From Actinomycetota bacterium (GTDB lineage: Bacteria; Actinomycetota; Actinomycetes; S36-B12; CAIYMF01): a stretch of DNA of 64,000 nt. The notes beneath the pieces are model-generated. The model ran no database searches, was not told the origin of the DNA, and was given only the letters and a program-made list of their open reading frames with translations. The stretch covers positions 1 through 64,000 of the forward strand of contig JAIUOK010000011.1 of assembly GCA_020161245.1 (NCBI GenBank), written 5' to 3'. Position numbers and translations under genes: made by a program. Below are positions 33,777 to 41,331 of the stretch, one piece after another; within the stretch, counting starts at the first letter, position 1; the number at the start of each line of letters is the position of its first letter.

Positions 33777-36496
33777 ACCGGCACCACCTCCGAGATCTCG
33801 GACTGGGTGAGATGGGCGGCCACCTGGGCGACCGCGGCGCCCGCGTGCAGGATCGAGTCGACGATGTCCTTGGCGCCCGCAGCCGTTCCGGCCACGAAGA
33901 CGCCCGGGATGGTCGTCTGCCCCGGCTCGAGCTCCTCGCTCGGCTCGGCGACGTAGTAGTACTCGTCGAGGCGGAGCTTCTCGCCCGTGAACAGCCTCTC
34001 GACGTCGCGGTTGGGCTGGATGCCCACGGCCAGCACGACGAGGTCGTACTCGGCCTCCACGATGTCCCCGCCGTTCTCGATGTCCTCGTAGCGCAGGCGC
34101 AGATCGCCGTTCTCGAGCTCGGTGACCTTGGAGACGCGGCCCTTGATGTAGGTGGCGCCCATGTCCTTGGCCTGCTCGTAGAACTCGTCGTAGCGCTTGC
34201 CGGCGGCGCGCATGTCCATGTAGTGCATGGTCACGTCGGCCAGCGGCAGGGAGCCCATGATCAGCTGGTTCTGCTTGATCGAGTACATGCAGCACAGCTT
34301 CGAGCAGAGCGGGTTCCCGACCTGCTTGTCGCGGGACCCGGTGCAGGAGATGTAGGCGATGCGGTCGGGCACCTTGCCGTCGCCCGGGCGAAGGATCGTG
34401 TTGAACGGCCGCGTCGGAGCGAGCAGGCGGTCCATCTGCATACCCGTGATGACGTTGGGGTACTGGCCGTAGCCGTACTCCGGCTTGAGATCCGCGGCGA
34501 ACAGCTTGTAGCCCGTGGAGACCACCACGGCTCCGACCTCGACCTCGACCTGGTGGTCGTGCATGTCGAGCTTGATCGCGTCGGCAGGGCAGGCGCGCAC
34601 GCACTCCTGGCACTCGGAGCAGACCCCGCAGTCCAGGCAGGAGCCTGAGCCGGCCAGCGCCTCGGCCTCGGTCATCGCCGGCTCCAGCTCGTCGAAGCCC
34701 ACCGGGTTCGCGCTGTGCTGAGTGCCGGGCCGCACGGGCGCCCGGTGCGTGTAGCTCTGCTGGCGCGCCAGCACCGACTCGTGGTCGACGACCCCGAGCG
34801 GGTCGTCGAACAGCGGGAAGCCGGCGAGCTCGCGGCCGTGGAGCCAGGCGTCGATCATGTAGGCGGCGCGGCGGCCGTGACCCACCGCGTGGGTGATGTC
34901 GGAGGCGCCGGTCTCGACGTCGCCGGCGGCGAAGATGTAGTCCACGTCGCTCTGGAGAGTCAGCGGGTCGACCTTGATCCGGTGGCCGCGGGCGTCGCCG
35001 GTCACCTTCTCGTAGGGCTCGTCGTCGGGCTCCATGCCGACGGCGGAGACGACGACCTCGCACTCGAGGACGAAGTCGCTCCCCGGCACGGGCTCCGGGC
35101 GGCGGCGGCCGGATGCGTCGGCCTCGCCGAGCCGCATGCGCTGGCAGCGCAGGCCGGTGACCGCGCCGCTTGCGTCGGACAGCACCTCGACCGGGGCGAC
35201 CAGGAACTCGAAGGCCACGCCCTCCATCTCGGCCTCGTCGACCTCGACGGAGTGGGCGGGCATCTCCTCGCGACCGCGCCGGTAGGCGACGCGGACGTCC
35301 GCGGAGCCGAGGCGCCTGGCGGTGCGGGCGGCGTCCATCGCCACATTGCCGCCGCCGACGACGACGACGCGCTTGCCGGCGATCGAGGGCAGATCGTCCT
35401 CGCTGACGCGGCGCAGGAACTTCAGCCCGGTGTGGACGCCGGTCGCGTCCTGGCCCGGCACGCCGAGCGCCATCGACCTGGGGGTACCGGTGGCGACGAG
35501 CACCGCGTCGTAGCCCTCGGCCTTGAGCGCCTCGAGGTCGTGGACGGCGTGGTTGGTGCGGATCTCGACGCCGATCGCCGTGACGTTGGCGACGTCCTGG
35601 TCGACGACGTCGTGCGGGAGGCGGTACTGGGGGATCGCGTGGCGCAGGAACCCGCCGGCCTTGGCCGCCGAGTCGAACATGGTGACCTGGTAGCCGGCGC
35701 GGGCGAGCTGCCACGCGGCCGTCAGACCAGCAGGACCCGTACCGACGATCGCGACCTTGAACCCGTTGGCCTCGGCGACGTCGACGCCGGGGCCCCTGCC
35801 GTCGCCGTAGTGCAGGTCCGCAACGAACCTCTTGAGACGGCGGATCGGGATGGTGCCCTCGAGAAGGCTGCGGGTGCACTCGCTCTCGCACGGCGCGTAG
35901 CAGGCGCGGCCGAGGGTGCCGACGAGCGGCGTCGCCTCGAGGACGAGCTGGAACGCCTCCTCGTACTTGCCGGAGCGGATGAGGGAGACGTAGCCGTGGG
36001 CCTTGATGCCGGCGGGGCAGCTCGCGATGCAGGGCGACGTGCCTGCGCGCTCGATGACCGCCTTCTTCGGCACCGCCTGCGGGAACGGGATGTAGGCCGC
36101 GTGGCGCGGCACGAGGTCGGCGTTGAACTGGTCCGGCACGGCGACGGTGCACGCCATCTGGCAGTCGGAGCAGCCCGTGCAGGCCGCCCAGTCGACGAAG
36201 GTCGACTTCTGCTTGACGGCCGCAGTGAAGCGACCGTCCTCGCCGCGCCGGATCTGCTCGACCTCGGCGTACGTCATCGTGTGGACGTTGGGGTGGTTGA
36301 TCGTCGAGGACATCTTCGGTCCGGAGATGCAGCTCGCGCAGTCGAGGGTCGGGAAGACCTTGCTGAGCAGGATCATCCGGCCGCCGACGCTCGCCTCCTT
36401 CTCGACGAGCAGGACCTTGTAGCCCATGTCGCCGAGCTTGATCGACGACTCCATGCCGGCGATACCGCTGCCGACGACCATGACGTCGTACTTCAT
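33773..36496 (-). CDS. HdrA with inserted NfnB/GltD-like NAD(P)H module
   Basis: This 907-residue fusion starts as HdrA (GSGIAG at 9-14, Cys53/56, and Cys106, 109, 112, 116). Near residue 145 it is interrupted by a full GltD/NfnB-like unit: the N-terminal cluster domain (Cys156, 160, 199, 203, 207), an FAD motif GTGPAG at 252-257 and a pyridine-nucleotide motif GGGNVAMDAA at 381-390. A Cys-rich ferredoxin segment (Cys620-636, CLDCGVCSECQEC) and the second HdrA half with GNPLCSKLCC (about 728-736) follow. It could transfer electrons between NAD(P)H and the Hdr core and bifurcate them, which is inference. GGAG precedes ATG 36496. Confidence 0.9.
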   Translation of the reverse strand: MKYDVMVVGSGIAGMESSIKLGDMGYKVLLVEKEASVGGRMILLSKVFPTLDCASCISGPKMSSTINHPNVHTMTYAEVEQIRRGEDGRFTAAVKQKSTFVDWAACTGCSDCQMACTVAVPDQFNADLVPRHAAYIPFPQAVPKKAVIERAGTSPCIASCPAGIKAHGYVSLIRSGKYEEAFQLVLEATPLVGTLGRACYAPCESECTRSLLEGTIPIRRLKRFVADLHYGDGRGPGVDVAEANGFKVAIVGTGPAGLTAAWQLARAGYQVTMFDSAAKAGGFLRHAIPQYRLPHDVVDQDVANVTAIGVEIRTNHAVHDLEALKAEGYDAVLVATGTPRSMALGVPGQDATGVHTGLKFLRRVSEDDLPSIAGKRVVVVGGGNVAMDAARTARRLGSADVRVAYRRGREEMPAHSVEVDEAEMEGVAFEFLVAPVEVLSDASGAVTGLRCQRMRLGEADASGRRRPEPVPGSDFVLECEVVVSAVGMEPDDEPYEKVTGDARGHRIKVDPLTLQSDVDYIFAAGDVETGASDITHAVGHGRRAAYMIDAWLHGRELAGFPLFDDPLGVVDHESVLARQQSYTHRAPVRPGTQHSANPVGFDELEPAMTEAEALAGSGSCLDCGVCSECQECVRACPADAIKLDMHDHQVEVEVGAVVVSTGYKLFAADLKPEYGYGQYPNVITGMQMDRLLAPTRPFNTILRPGDGKVPDRIAYISCTGSRDKQVGNPLCSKLCCMYSIKQNQLIMGSLPLADVTMHYMDMRAAGKRYDEFYEQAKDMGATYIKGRVSKVTELENGDLRLRYEDIENGGDIVEAEYDLVVLAVGIQPNRDVERLFTGEKLRLDEYYYVAEPSEELEPGQTTIPGVFVAGTAAGAKDIVDSILHAGAAVAQVAAHLTQSEISEVVPV

Positions 36497-36542
36497 CCTG
36501 GGCTCCGCTTCGATGACGGTGCAGGGCAGGCCGACGGCCCGG

Positions 36543-37028
36543 CTACACGAAGAGGTTGACGTTGGCCTCGTCGGCCTCGCCGAGGTAGCTCGCGACGCCG
36601 ACGCACTCGACGCCGTCGATGAGCTCCTCCGGGCTGATGCCCATGACGTCCATGGACATCGTGCACGCCACGAACTTGATGCCCTGCTCGCGCGCTGACT
36701 CGATGAGCTCGTCGAGCGACATGACGTTCTTCTGCTTCATCACGTGCTTGAACATCCGCGGGCCGGCGCCCCCGAAGTTCATGTGCGACAGCTTCAGCTT
36801 GTCCGTGCCGCGCGGCATCATCGCCGCGAACGCCTTCTGCAGGCCGGTCTTGCCGTCGACCTTGATCTTCTCCGGCTTCCGCAGGGCGTTGAGCCCCCAG
36901 AACGTGAAGAACATCGTGACGTCGTCACCCATGGCGGCTGCGCCGTTGGCGATGACGAACGCCGCGAACACCCGGTCGAAGTCTCCGCTGAAGACGATGA
37001 TCGTCTTCTTGCTGGTGTCCACTTCCAC
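36543..37028 (-). CDS. DsrE2-type (DsrE/F/H-like) sulfur carrier family protein
   Basis: This 161-residue protein has the DsrE2 pattern: IVFSGDFDRVFAAFVIANGA, MFFTFWGLNALRKPEK, and a conserved Cys122 in VACTMSMDVMGI that could carry persulfide, with Cys142 further on. In sulfur oxidisers DsrE-type proteins relay sulfane sulfur to and from TusA. The start is GTG 37028; a second in-frame GTG lies two codons later, and AGGGA upstream could serve either. It lies between flpD and the HdrA fusion gene, all on one strand. Confidence 0.88.
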   Translation of the reverse strand: MEVDTSKKTIIVFSGDFDRVFAAFVIANGAAAMGDDVTMFFTFWGLNALRKPEKIKVDGKTGLQKAFAAMMPRGTDKLKLSHMNFGGAGPRMFKHVMKQKNVMSLDELIESAREQGIKFVACTMSMDVMGISPEELIDGVECVGVASYLGEADEANVNLFV

Positions 37029-37054
37029 ACTTCCCTAGGTCGCGCGCGGGCGCG

Positions 37055-37480
37055 TCAGGCCGTGACCGGCCCGATCTCGACGAGCTGCGCCGAGAACTCG
37101 CGCATGTACTTGACGAACGGCTCTGCGCAGACGGAGCAGACGGCTGCCATCCGCAGGCGCTGCGGATCGATTCCCTGCTCCCGCATGAGCGCCTGGGCTG
37201 CGTCCGCCAGCTTCGCCGTGCGGCTCGCACAGTCGGGCAGGTAGGCGCACTCCTCGCCGTCGGAGGCGATGAAGACACCGTCGATGCCGTTGTGCAGAGC
37301 CCGGAGGATCCAGCTGGGCCGGATGCCGCTGCTGCAGGGCACCGCGATGGTCGTCGCGGTAGCCGGGTAGTGCAGGTGCCGGCTGCCGGCGAGGTCGATG
37401 CCCGGATCCGAGATGTTGTGGGTGGAGAACACCAGGATCCGCGGCTTGAACGCGACCTCCGCGATCGTCGCCGTGGCCAT
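37055..37480 (-). CDS. FlpD/MvhD-like electron-transfer subunit
   Basis: The 141-residue protein matches the methyl-viologen-reducing hydrogenase delta-subunit family (MvhD, FlpD). It reads RILVFSTHNISDPGIDLAG, VPCSSGIRPSWILRAL (Cys49), GVFIASDGEECAY (Cys78), and Cys84, Cys115 and Cys118. In methanogens this subunit passes electrons from a partner enzyme to HdrA through a [2Fe-2S] cluster. Its presence with two HdrA proteins strongly suggests an assembled Hdr-type complex. It is four bases from tusA. Confidence 0.88.
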   Translation of the reverse strand: MATATIAEVAFKPRILVFSTHNISDPGIDLAGSRHLHYPATATTIAVPCSSGIRPSWILRALHNGIDGVFIASDGEECAYLPDCASRTAKLADAAQALMREQGIDPQRLRMAAVCSVCAEPFVKYMREFSAQLVEIGPVTA

Positions 37481-37484
37481 GGCG

Positions 37485-37745
37485 CTACTTCGTCTTCCGC
37501 AGGTACAGCTTGATGCAGCCGGCCTCGTCGAACGCGCCCAGGTAGTCGTGGCCCATCTTCTTGGACCAGGCCGGGATGTCCTTGAGGGTGCCGGAGTCGG
37601 TCGCCTGGACCTCCATCACGCCGCCGACAGCGAGGCCGCCGATGGCCTTCTTGGCAGCGAGGATGGGGCCGGGGCAGGAGACGCCGCGCGCGTCGACCAC
37701 CAGGTCGGCGGACAGTGCCTTGAGCTCTTCGGTCGTGACGGTCAT
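37485..37745 (-). CDS. tusA: TusA-family sulfur carrier protein
   Basis: The 86-residue protein has the TusA signature GVSCPGPILAAKKA with the persulfide-carrying Cys24 in a CPGP context, and the family fold ending SKKMGHDYLGAFDEAGCIKL. TusA moves sulfane sulfur between enzymes. AAGGAGC lies ahead of ATG 37745. It is the first gene of the seven-gene operon. Having it beside DsrE2 makes a sulfur-relay function for the whole cluster likely, though tRNA thiolation-type TusA roles exist elsewhere. Confidence 0.93.
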   Translation of the reverse strand: MTVTTEELKALSADLVVDARGVSCPGPILAAKKAIGGLAVGGVMEVQATDSGTLKDIPAWSKKMGHDYLGAFDEAGCIKLYLRKTK

Positions 37746-38120
37746 CGTGGCTCCTTCGTCGGTGCGGCGCTGGGTGCGCCGCCGTGATCCACCTCTTCGA
37801 CCGTACGCTCACGGAATAGTGGTTTCTTGCTCAAGCACAAGGGTTCTCGTGCCTCGTGCGTCACGGAAGGTGAGCCTCACATACCCCCAGGGGTAGGGGT
37901 ATGCAGCCTGATCGGCAGTGCTTCGCCGCAGGGTCGGATGTCTGCACGCTCACATCGGCACGACGCGCTCGACCGATACCCCCGCGGGTACCGTGGCAGA
38001 GCCGGCACAACGACCGCGGCGGCGCGTCGGACTGGCTCCGTCCGCACCACCAGCGCCGCCGCGGCCCCGGCGGCGCGGGAGCCGCAGGGCGCGCCGACCC
38101 CCTGGCGAGACGAGGAACCC
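37746..38120. promoter_or_regulatory. Divergent promoter region with two CsoR/CstR-type operators
   Basis: This 375-nt gap separates the divergent tusA-hdr operon and malic enzyme gene. Site 1 (37881-37895) is ATACCCCCAGGGGTA. Site 2 (37976-37990) is ATACCCCCGCGGGTA. They differ only in the two centre bases. Site 1 extends to GGGGTAT at 37902, which gives an outer ATACCCC/GGGGTAT pair. C/G-tract palindromes of this form are bound by CsoR-family repressors, including the persulfide sensor CstR. Site 1 is about 135 nt from the tusA start and site 2 about 130 nt from the malic enzyme start. No CsoR-family gene is in the window. Confidence 0.65.
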
Positions 38121-39839
38121 GTGACGGGCCACGACCACGACACCTACTTCGACCAGCGCGATGGGGCATGGTGCACGCGGCTGCGCGGCCGCGCCGTGCT
38201 GGGCGATCCCCGGCTCAACAAGGGGACCGCGTTCACCGACGACGAGCGGCGCGCCCTCGGTCTCGTGGGCCTTCTGCCGCCGCGGGTCCTGACGCTGGAG
38301 GAGCAGGCGACCCGTGCCTACCTCCGCTACCTCGAGCAGCCCAACGATCTGGCGAAGAACGTGTTCCTCACCGCGCTGCACGACCGCAACGAGGTGCTGT
38401 TCTTCCGCGTGCTCGGGCGGCACCTCCCCGAGATGCTCCCCATCGTCTACACGCCGACCGTCGGCGAGGCGATCCAGCGCTACAGCCACGAGTACCGGCG
38501 CCCCCGCGGCGTCTACCTCTCCGTCGACGATCCCGACGGCGTCGAGGCCGCTCTCCGGGCGGCAGACCGCGGGCCGGACGAGGTCGACCTCATCATCGCG
38601 ACCGACGCCGAGGGCATCCTCGGCATCGGGGACTGGGGCGTCGGCGGCATCGAGATCGCCGTCGGCAAGCTCAACGTCTACACCGCTGCTGCGGGCATCG
38701 ACCCGGCGCGGACGCTCGCCGTGATGCTCGACGTCGGCACCAACCGCCAGGAGCTCCTCGACGACAGCCTGTACCTCGGCCTGCGCCACGAGCGCGTCGA
38801 TCGCGAGACGTACGACGCCTTCATCGACCGGTACGTCTCGGCCGCCACCCAGCTCTTCCCTCGCGCGATCCTGCACTGGGAGGACTTCGGCACCAGCAAT
38901 GCACGGCGCATCCTCGACCGCTATCGCGCCAGCACCCTGACGTTCAACGACGACATGCAGGGGACCGGTTCCGTCGCCCTGGCGGCGATCCTGTCGGCCT
39001 CGGCAGCGACCGGGACGGCGCTCAGCGAGCACCGTGTGGTCGTCCATGGCTCAGGCACGGCAGGCATCGGTATCGCCGATCAGCTGCGCGACGCCATGTG
39101 CGGGGACGGGACCGCTCGCGAGGCCGCGACGCGCAGGTTCTGGTGCGTCGGCAGGCACGGGCTGCTCACCGACGCACGGCCGGACCTGCGCGACTTCCAG
39201 GTGCCGTACGCGCGGCCGGTCTCCGAGGCCGACGGGTGGGGTGTCACCGACGAGTTCGGCGGTGCGAGCCTGCTGGAGGTGGTGAGGCAGGTACGGCCCA
39301 CCATCCTCATCGGGACGTCGGGCCGCCCTCAGGCGTTCACCGAGGAGATCGTCCGCGAGATGGCGGCGCACGTCGACCGGCCGATCATCATGCCGATGTC
39401 CAACCCCACAGCTCTGGCCGAGGCGTTCCCGGACGATCTGCTCGACTGGACCGACGGCAGGGCCCTGGTGGCGACCGGCAGCCCGTTCGCCCCCGTCGTG
39501 CGCGAGGGGACCGTGCACGAGGTGGCGCAGGTCAACAACGCGCTCGTCTTCCCCGGCCTCGGCCTCGGGACGATCGTGTCGGGGGCGACCAGGATCACCG
39601 ACGGCATGCTGCTCGCGGCGGCGGAGGCTGTCGCCTCGCTCGCCGACCCGTCGGCCGCCGGAGGGGCCCTGCTTCCTCGCGTCGCCGACCTGCGCGAGAC
39701 GTCCGCGGTCGTGGCGACCGCCGTCGCGGTGCAGGCGGTGCAGGAGGGTGTGGCCCCCCAGCCCGTCGACGACGACGTGGAGAAGCAGGTCAGGGCAGCC
39801 ATGTGGCGCTGCGACTACCACCCCGTCCGCGCCGTCTGA
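38121..39839 (+). CDS. NAD(P)-dependent malic enzyme (large, MaeA type)
   Basis: The 572-residue enzyme converts malate to pyruvate, CO2 and NAD(P)H. Family signatures include LPIVYTPTVGEAIQRYSHEY, the substrate and metal region HWEDFGTSNARRILDRYR, FNDDMQGTGSVALAA, the dinucleotide site VVVHGSGTAGIGIADQL, and PIIMPMSNPTALAE. Length matches SfcA/MaeA enzymes. GTG 38121 follows GAGGAA; open sequence further upstream is the regulatory region and is not protein-like. Shared operators with the divergent hdr operon suggest joint control. It could supply reducing power to the NAD(P)H-binding HdrA fusion (inference). Confidence 0.93.
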   Translation: MTGHDHDTYFDQRDGAWCTRLRGRAVLGDPRLNKGTAFTDDERRALGLVGLLPPRVLTLEEQATRAYLRYLEQPNDLAKNVFLTALHDRNEVLFFRVLGRHLPEMLPIVYTPTVGEAIQRYSHEYRRPRGVYLSVDDPDGVEAALRAADRGPDEVDLIIATDAEGILGIGDWGVGGIEIAVGKLNVYTAAAGIDPARTLAVMLDVGTNRQELLDDSLYLGLRHERVDRETYDAFIDRYVSAATQLFPRAILHWEDFGTSNARRILDRYRASTLTFNDDMQGTGSVALAAILSASAATGTALSEHRVVVHGSGTAGIGIADQLRDAMCGDGTAREAATRRFWCVGRHGLLTDARPDLRDFQVPYARPVSEADGWGVTDEFGGASLLEVVRQVRPTILIGTSGRPQAFTEEIVREMAAHVDRPIIMPMSNPTALAEAFPDDLLDWTDGRALVATGSPFAPVVREGTVHEVAQVNNALVFPGLGLGTIVSGATRITDGMLLAAAEAVASLADPSAAGGALLPRVADLRETSAVVATAVAVQAVQEGVAPQPVDDDVEKQVRAAMWRCDYHPVRAV

Positions 39840-39888
39840 CGCCGCGAGCGCGCGGCCTGGCGCGCTCGGGCCCGCTAGGGCCGGTGCG

Positions 39889-40407
39889 TCACGCCAGGGG
39901 CGCTTGACCGGGCTGCTCGCCGAGGATCTCCACGATGTCGCCGGTGATCTTCTCGGGCTCCACGGTGGGGGCGTAGCGCGTGACCGTGCGGCCGTCGGGC
40001 GCGACGAGGAACTTGGTGAAGTTCCACTTGATCCGCGAGCCCAGCAGTCCGCCGGTGCGGCCCTTGAGGTAGCCGAACACGGGGTGCTCGTCGTCGCCGT
40101 TGACGTCGACCTTGGTCGAGAGCGGGAACGTCACGCCGTGGTTGATGCGGCAGAACTCCTCGATCTCGCCGTCGTCGCCGGGCTCCTGCCCGCCGAACTG
40201 GTCGCAGGGGAAGCCGATGACGACCAGGCCCTGGTCGACGAACTGCTCGTGCAGCTTCTGCAGGCCGTCGTACTGCGGCGTGAAGCCGCACTTGCTCGCC
40301 GTGTTGACGATGAGCAGCGGCTTGCCCTCGAACTGCGCGAGGTCGACCGGCTGCCCGTGGTTGTCGGTGAAGGAGAGCTCGTAGACGCTCGACGCCTCGG
40401 TACCCAT
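39889..40407 (-). CDS. Glutathione peroxidase family (thioredoxin-dependent type)
   Basis: The 172-residue protein has the cysteine peroxidase motif NTASKCGFTPQY (Cys40), the second motif VVIGFPCDQFGGQEPG and the active-site WNFTKF. Bacterial Cys-type members usually take electrons from thioredoxin, which fits an actinobacterium lacking glutathione. It follows the frameshifted ohr gene by 10 nt on the same strand, so both probably respond to organic peroxides. Confidence 0.92.
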   Translation of the reverse strand: MGTEASSVYELSFTDNHGQPVDLAQFEGKPLLIVNTASKCGFTPQYDGLQKLHEQFVDQGLVVIGFPCDQFGGQEPGDDGEIEEFCRINHGVTFPLSTKVDVNGDDEHPVFGYLKGRTGGLLGSRIKWNFTKFLVAPDGRTVTRYAPTVEPEKITGDIVEILGEQPGQAPLA

Positions 40408-40417
40408 GCCGCCCGCC

Positions 40418-40830
40418 TCAGGCCACGCGCAGGGCGACGTCGACGTTGCCCCGCGTGGCGTTGGAGTAGGGGCAGACCTCGTGCGCCTTCTCGACGAGCG
40501 CGAGGGCCGAGTCGTGGTCGAGCGCAGGGGCCGAGACGACGAGCTCGACGCCGAGCCCGTAGCCGCCGGCGTCCAGCGCGCCGAGCGACACGTGCGCCGT
40601 CACCGTCGAGCCGGTGAGGTCCGAGCCGCGGCCCACGAGCTTGAGCGCCGAGTGGAAGCACGCGGCGTAGCCCGCGGCGAACAGCTGCTCGGGGTTGGTG
40701 GCGCCGCCTGCTCCGCCCATCTCCACGGGGACGCGGACGTCGACGGCGAGCAGGCCGTCACTGGACTCGGAACGGCCGTTGCGGCCGTCCCCGGAAGCGG
40801 TGGCGATGGCTGTGCAGAGAGAGGCTTCAT
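40418..40830 (-). pseudogene. ohr: Organic hydroperoxide resistance protein Ohr, frameshifted near its N-terminus
   Basis: From GTG 40726 the frame encodes the bulk of Ohr: GGAGGATNPEQLFAAGYAAC with the first redox Cys, then the second in VCPYSNATRGN. The missing N-terminus is found just upstream: MKPL from ATG 40830 in one frame and TAIATASGDGRNGRSESSDG in the other. The two join if one base was lost near 40815. A normal Ohr starts exactly this way. So the gene is either freshly broken or carries a consensus error; a shorter GTG-initiated protein would lack its first strand. It is divergent from ohrR. Confidence 0.85.
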
Positions 40831-40842
40831 GTACACGATCAT

Positions 40843-40854
40843 ATTGTGCGCAAT
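40843..40854. promoter_or_regulatory. Putative OhrR operator
   Basis: ATTGTGCGCAAT lies between the divergent ohr and ohrR starts and has symmetrical ATTG/CAAT ends. It resembles the AT-rich, TTG/CAA-flanked palindromes that OhrR-type MarR proteins bind. It overlaps the likely promoter of both genes, so peroxide-relieved repression is expected. Confidence 0.55.
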
Positions 40855-40878
40855 CGAATCCGCAACTAGGGTGGGAAC

Positions 40879-41328
40879 GTGACGAGGCCCACGCCCCCTC
40901 AGCTGCAGCTCGACAACCAGCTCTGCTTCGCGCTCTACCGCGCGAGCCGGGCGGTGATCCGCTCCTACGGCCCGGCGCTCGACGAGCTGGGCCTGACGTA
41001 TCTGCAGTACCTCACGATGATGGTGCTCTGGGAGGAGCAGCCGCTGTCGGTCGGCGAGATCGGCGAGCGCCTGCACCTCGACTCCGGCACGCTCACACCC
41101 CTGCTCAAGCGGCTCGAGGATGCGGGCCTGGTGACCCGTGAGCGCGACCCGCAGGACGAGCGCCGCGTCGCGGTGGGCCTGACGCGGTCGGGGCGTGCCC
41201 TGCGCGCCAAGGCCGAGGATGTGCCGCTCAAGGTCGGCCGGTGCTTCGGCCTCGACGAGCACGCGGCGCGCGACCTGCACGCGGTGCTGCACACCCTGGC
41301 CGACACGGTCGAGCAGGCCACGGCCTGA
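40879..41328 (+). CDS. ohrR: OhrR: peroxide-sensing MarR-family repressor
   Basis: This 149-residue winged-helix repressor has the OhrR N-terminus [20 protein letters not shown] with the peroxide-sensing Cys. The MarR DNA-binding part follows ([20 protein letters not shown], then [16 protein letters not shown]). OhrR represses ohr until organic peroxides oxidise the Cys. Divergent placement from ohr is the classic arrangement. The start is GTG 40879. Confidence 0.93.
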   Translation: MTRPTPPQLQLDNQLCFALYRASRAVIRSYGPALDELGLTYLQYLTMMVLWEEQPLSVGEIGERLHLDSGTLTPLLKRLEDAGLVTRERDPQDERRVAVGLTRSGRALRAKAEDVPLKVGRCFGLDEHAARDLHAVLHTLADTVEQATA

Positions 41329-41331
41329 CGC

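Noticed and set aside
37827..38120. A 98-codon N-terminal extension of the malic enzyme
   Set aside because: It spans the CsoR-type palindromes, is low in complexity and has no counterpart in malic enzymes. GTG 38121 gives the normal length.
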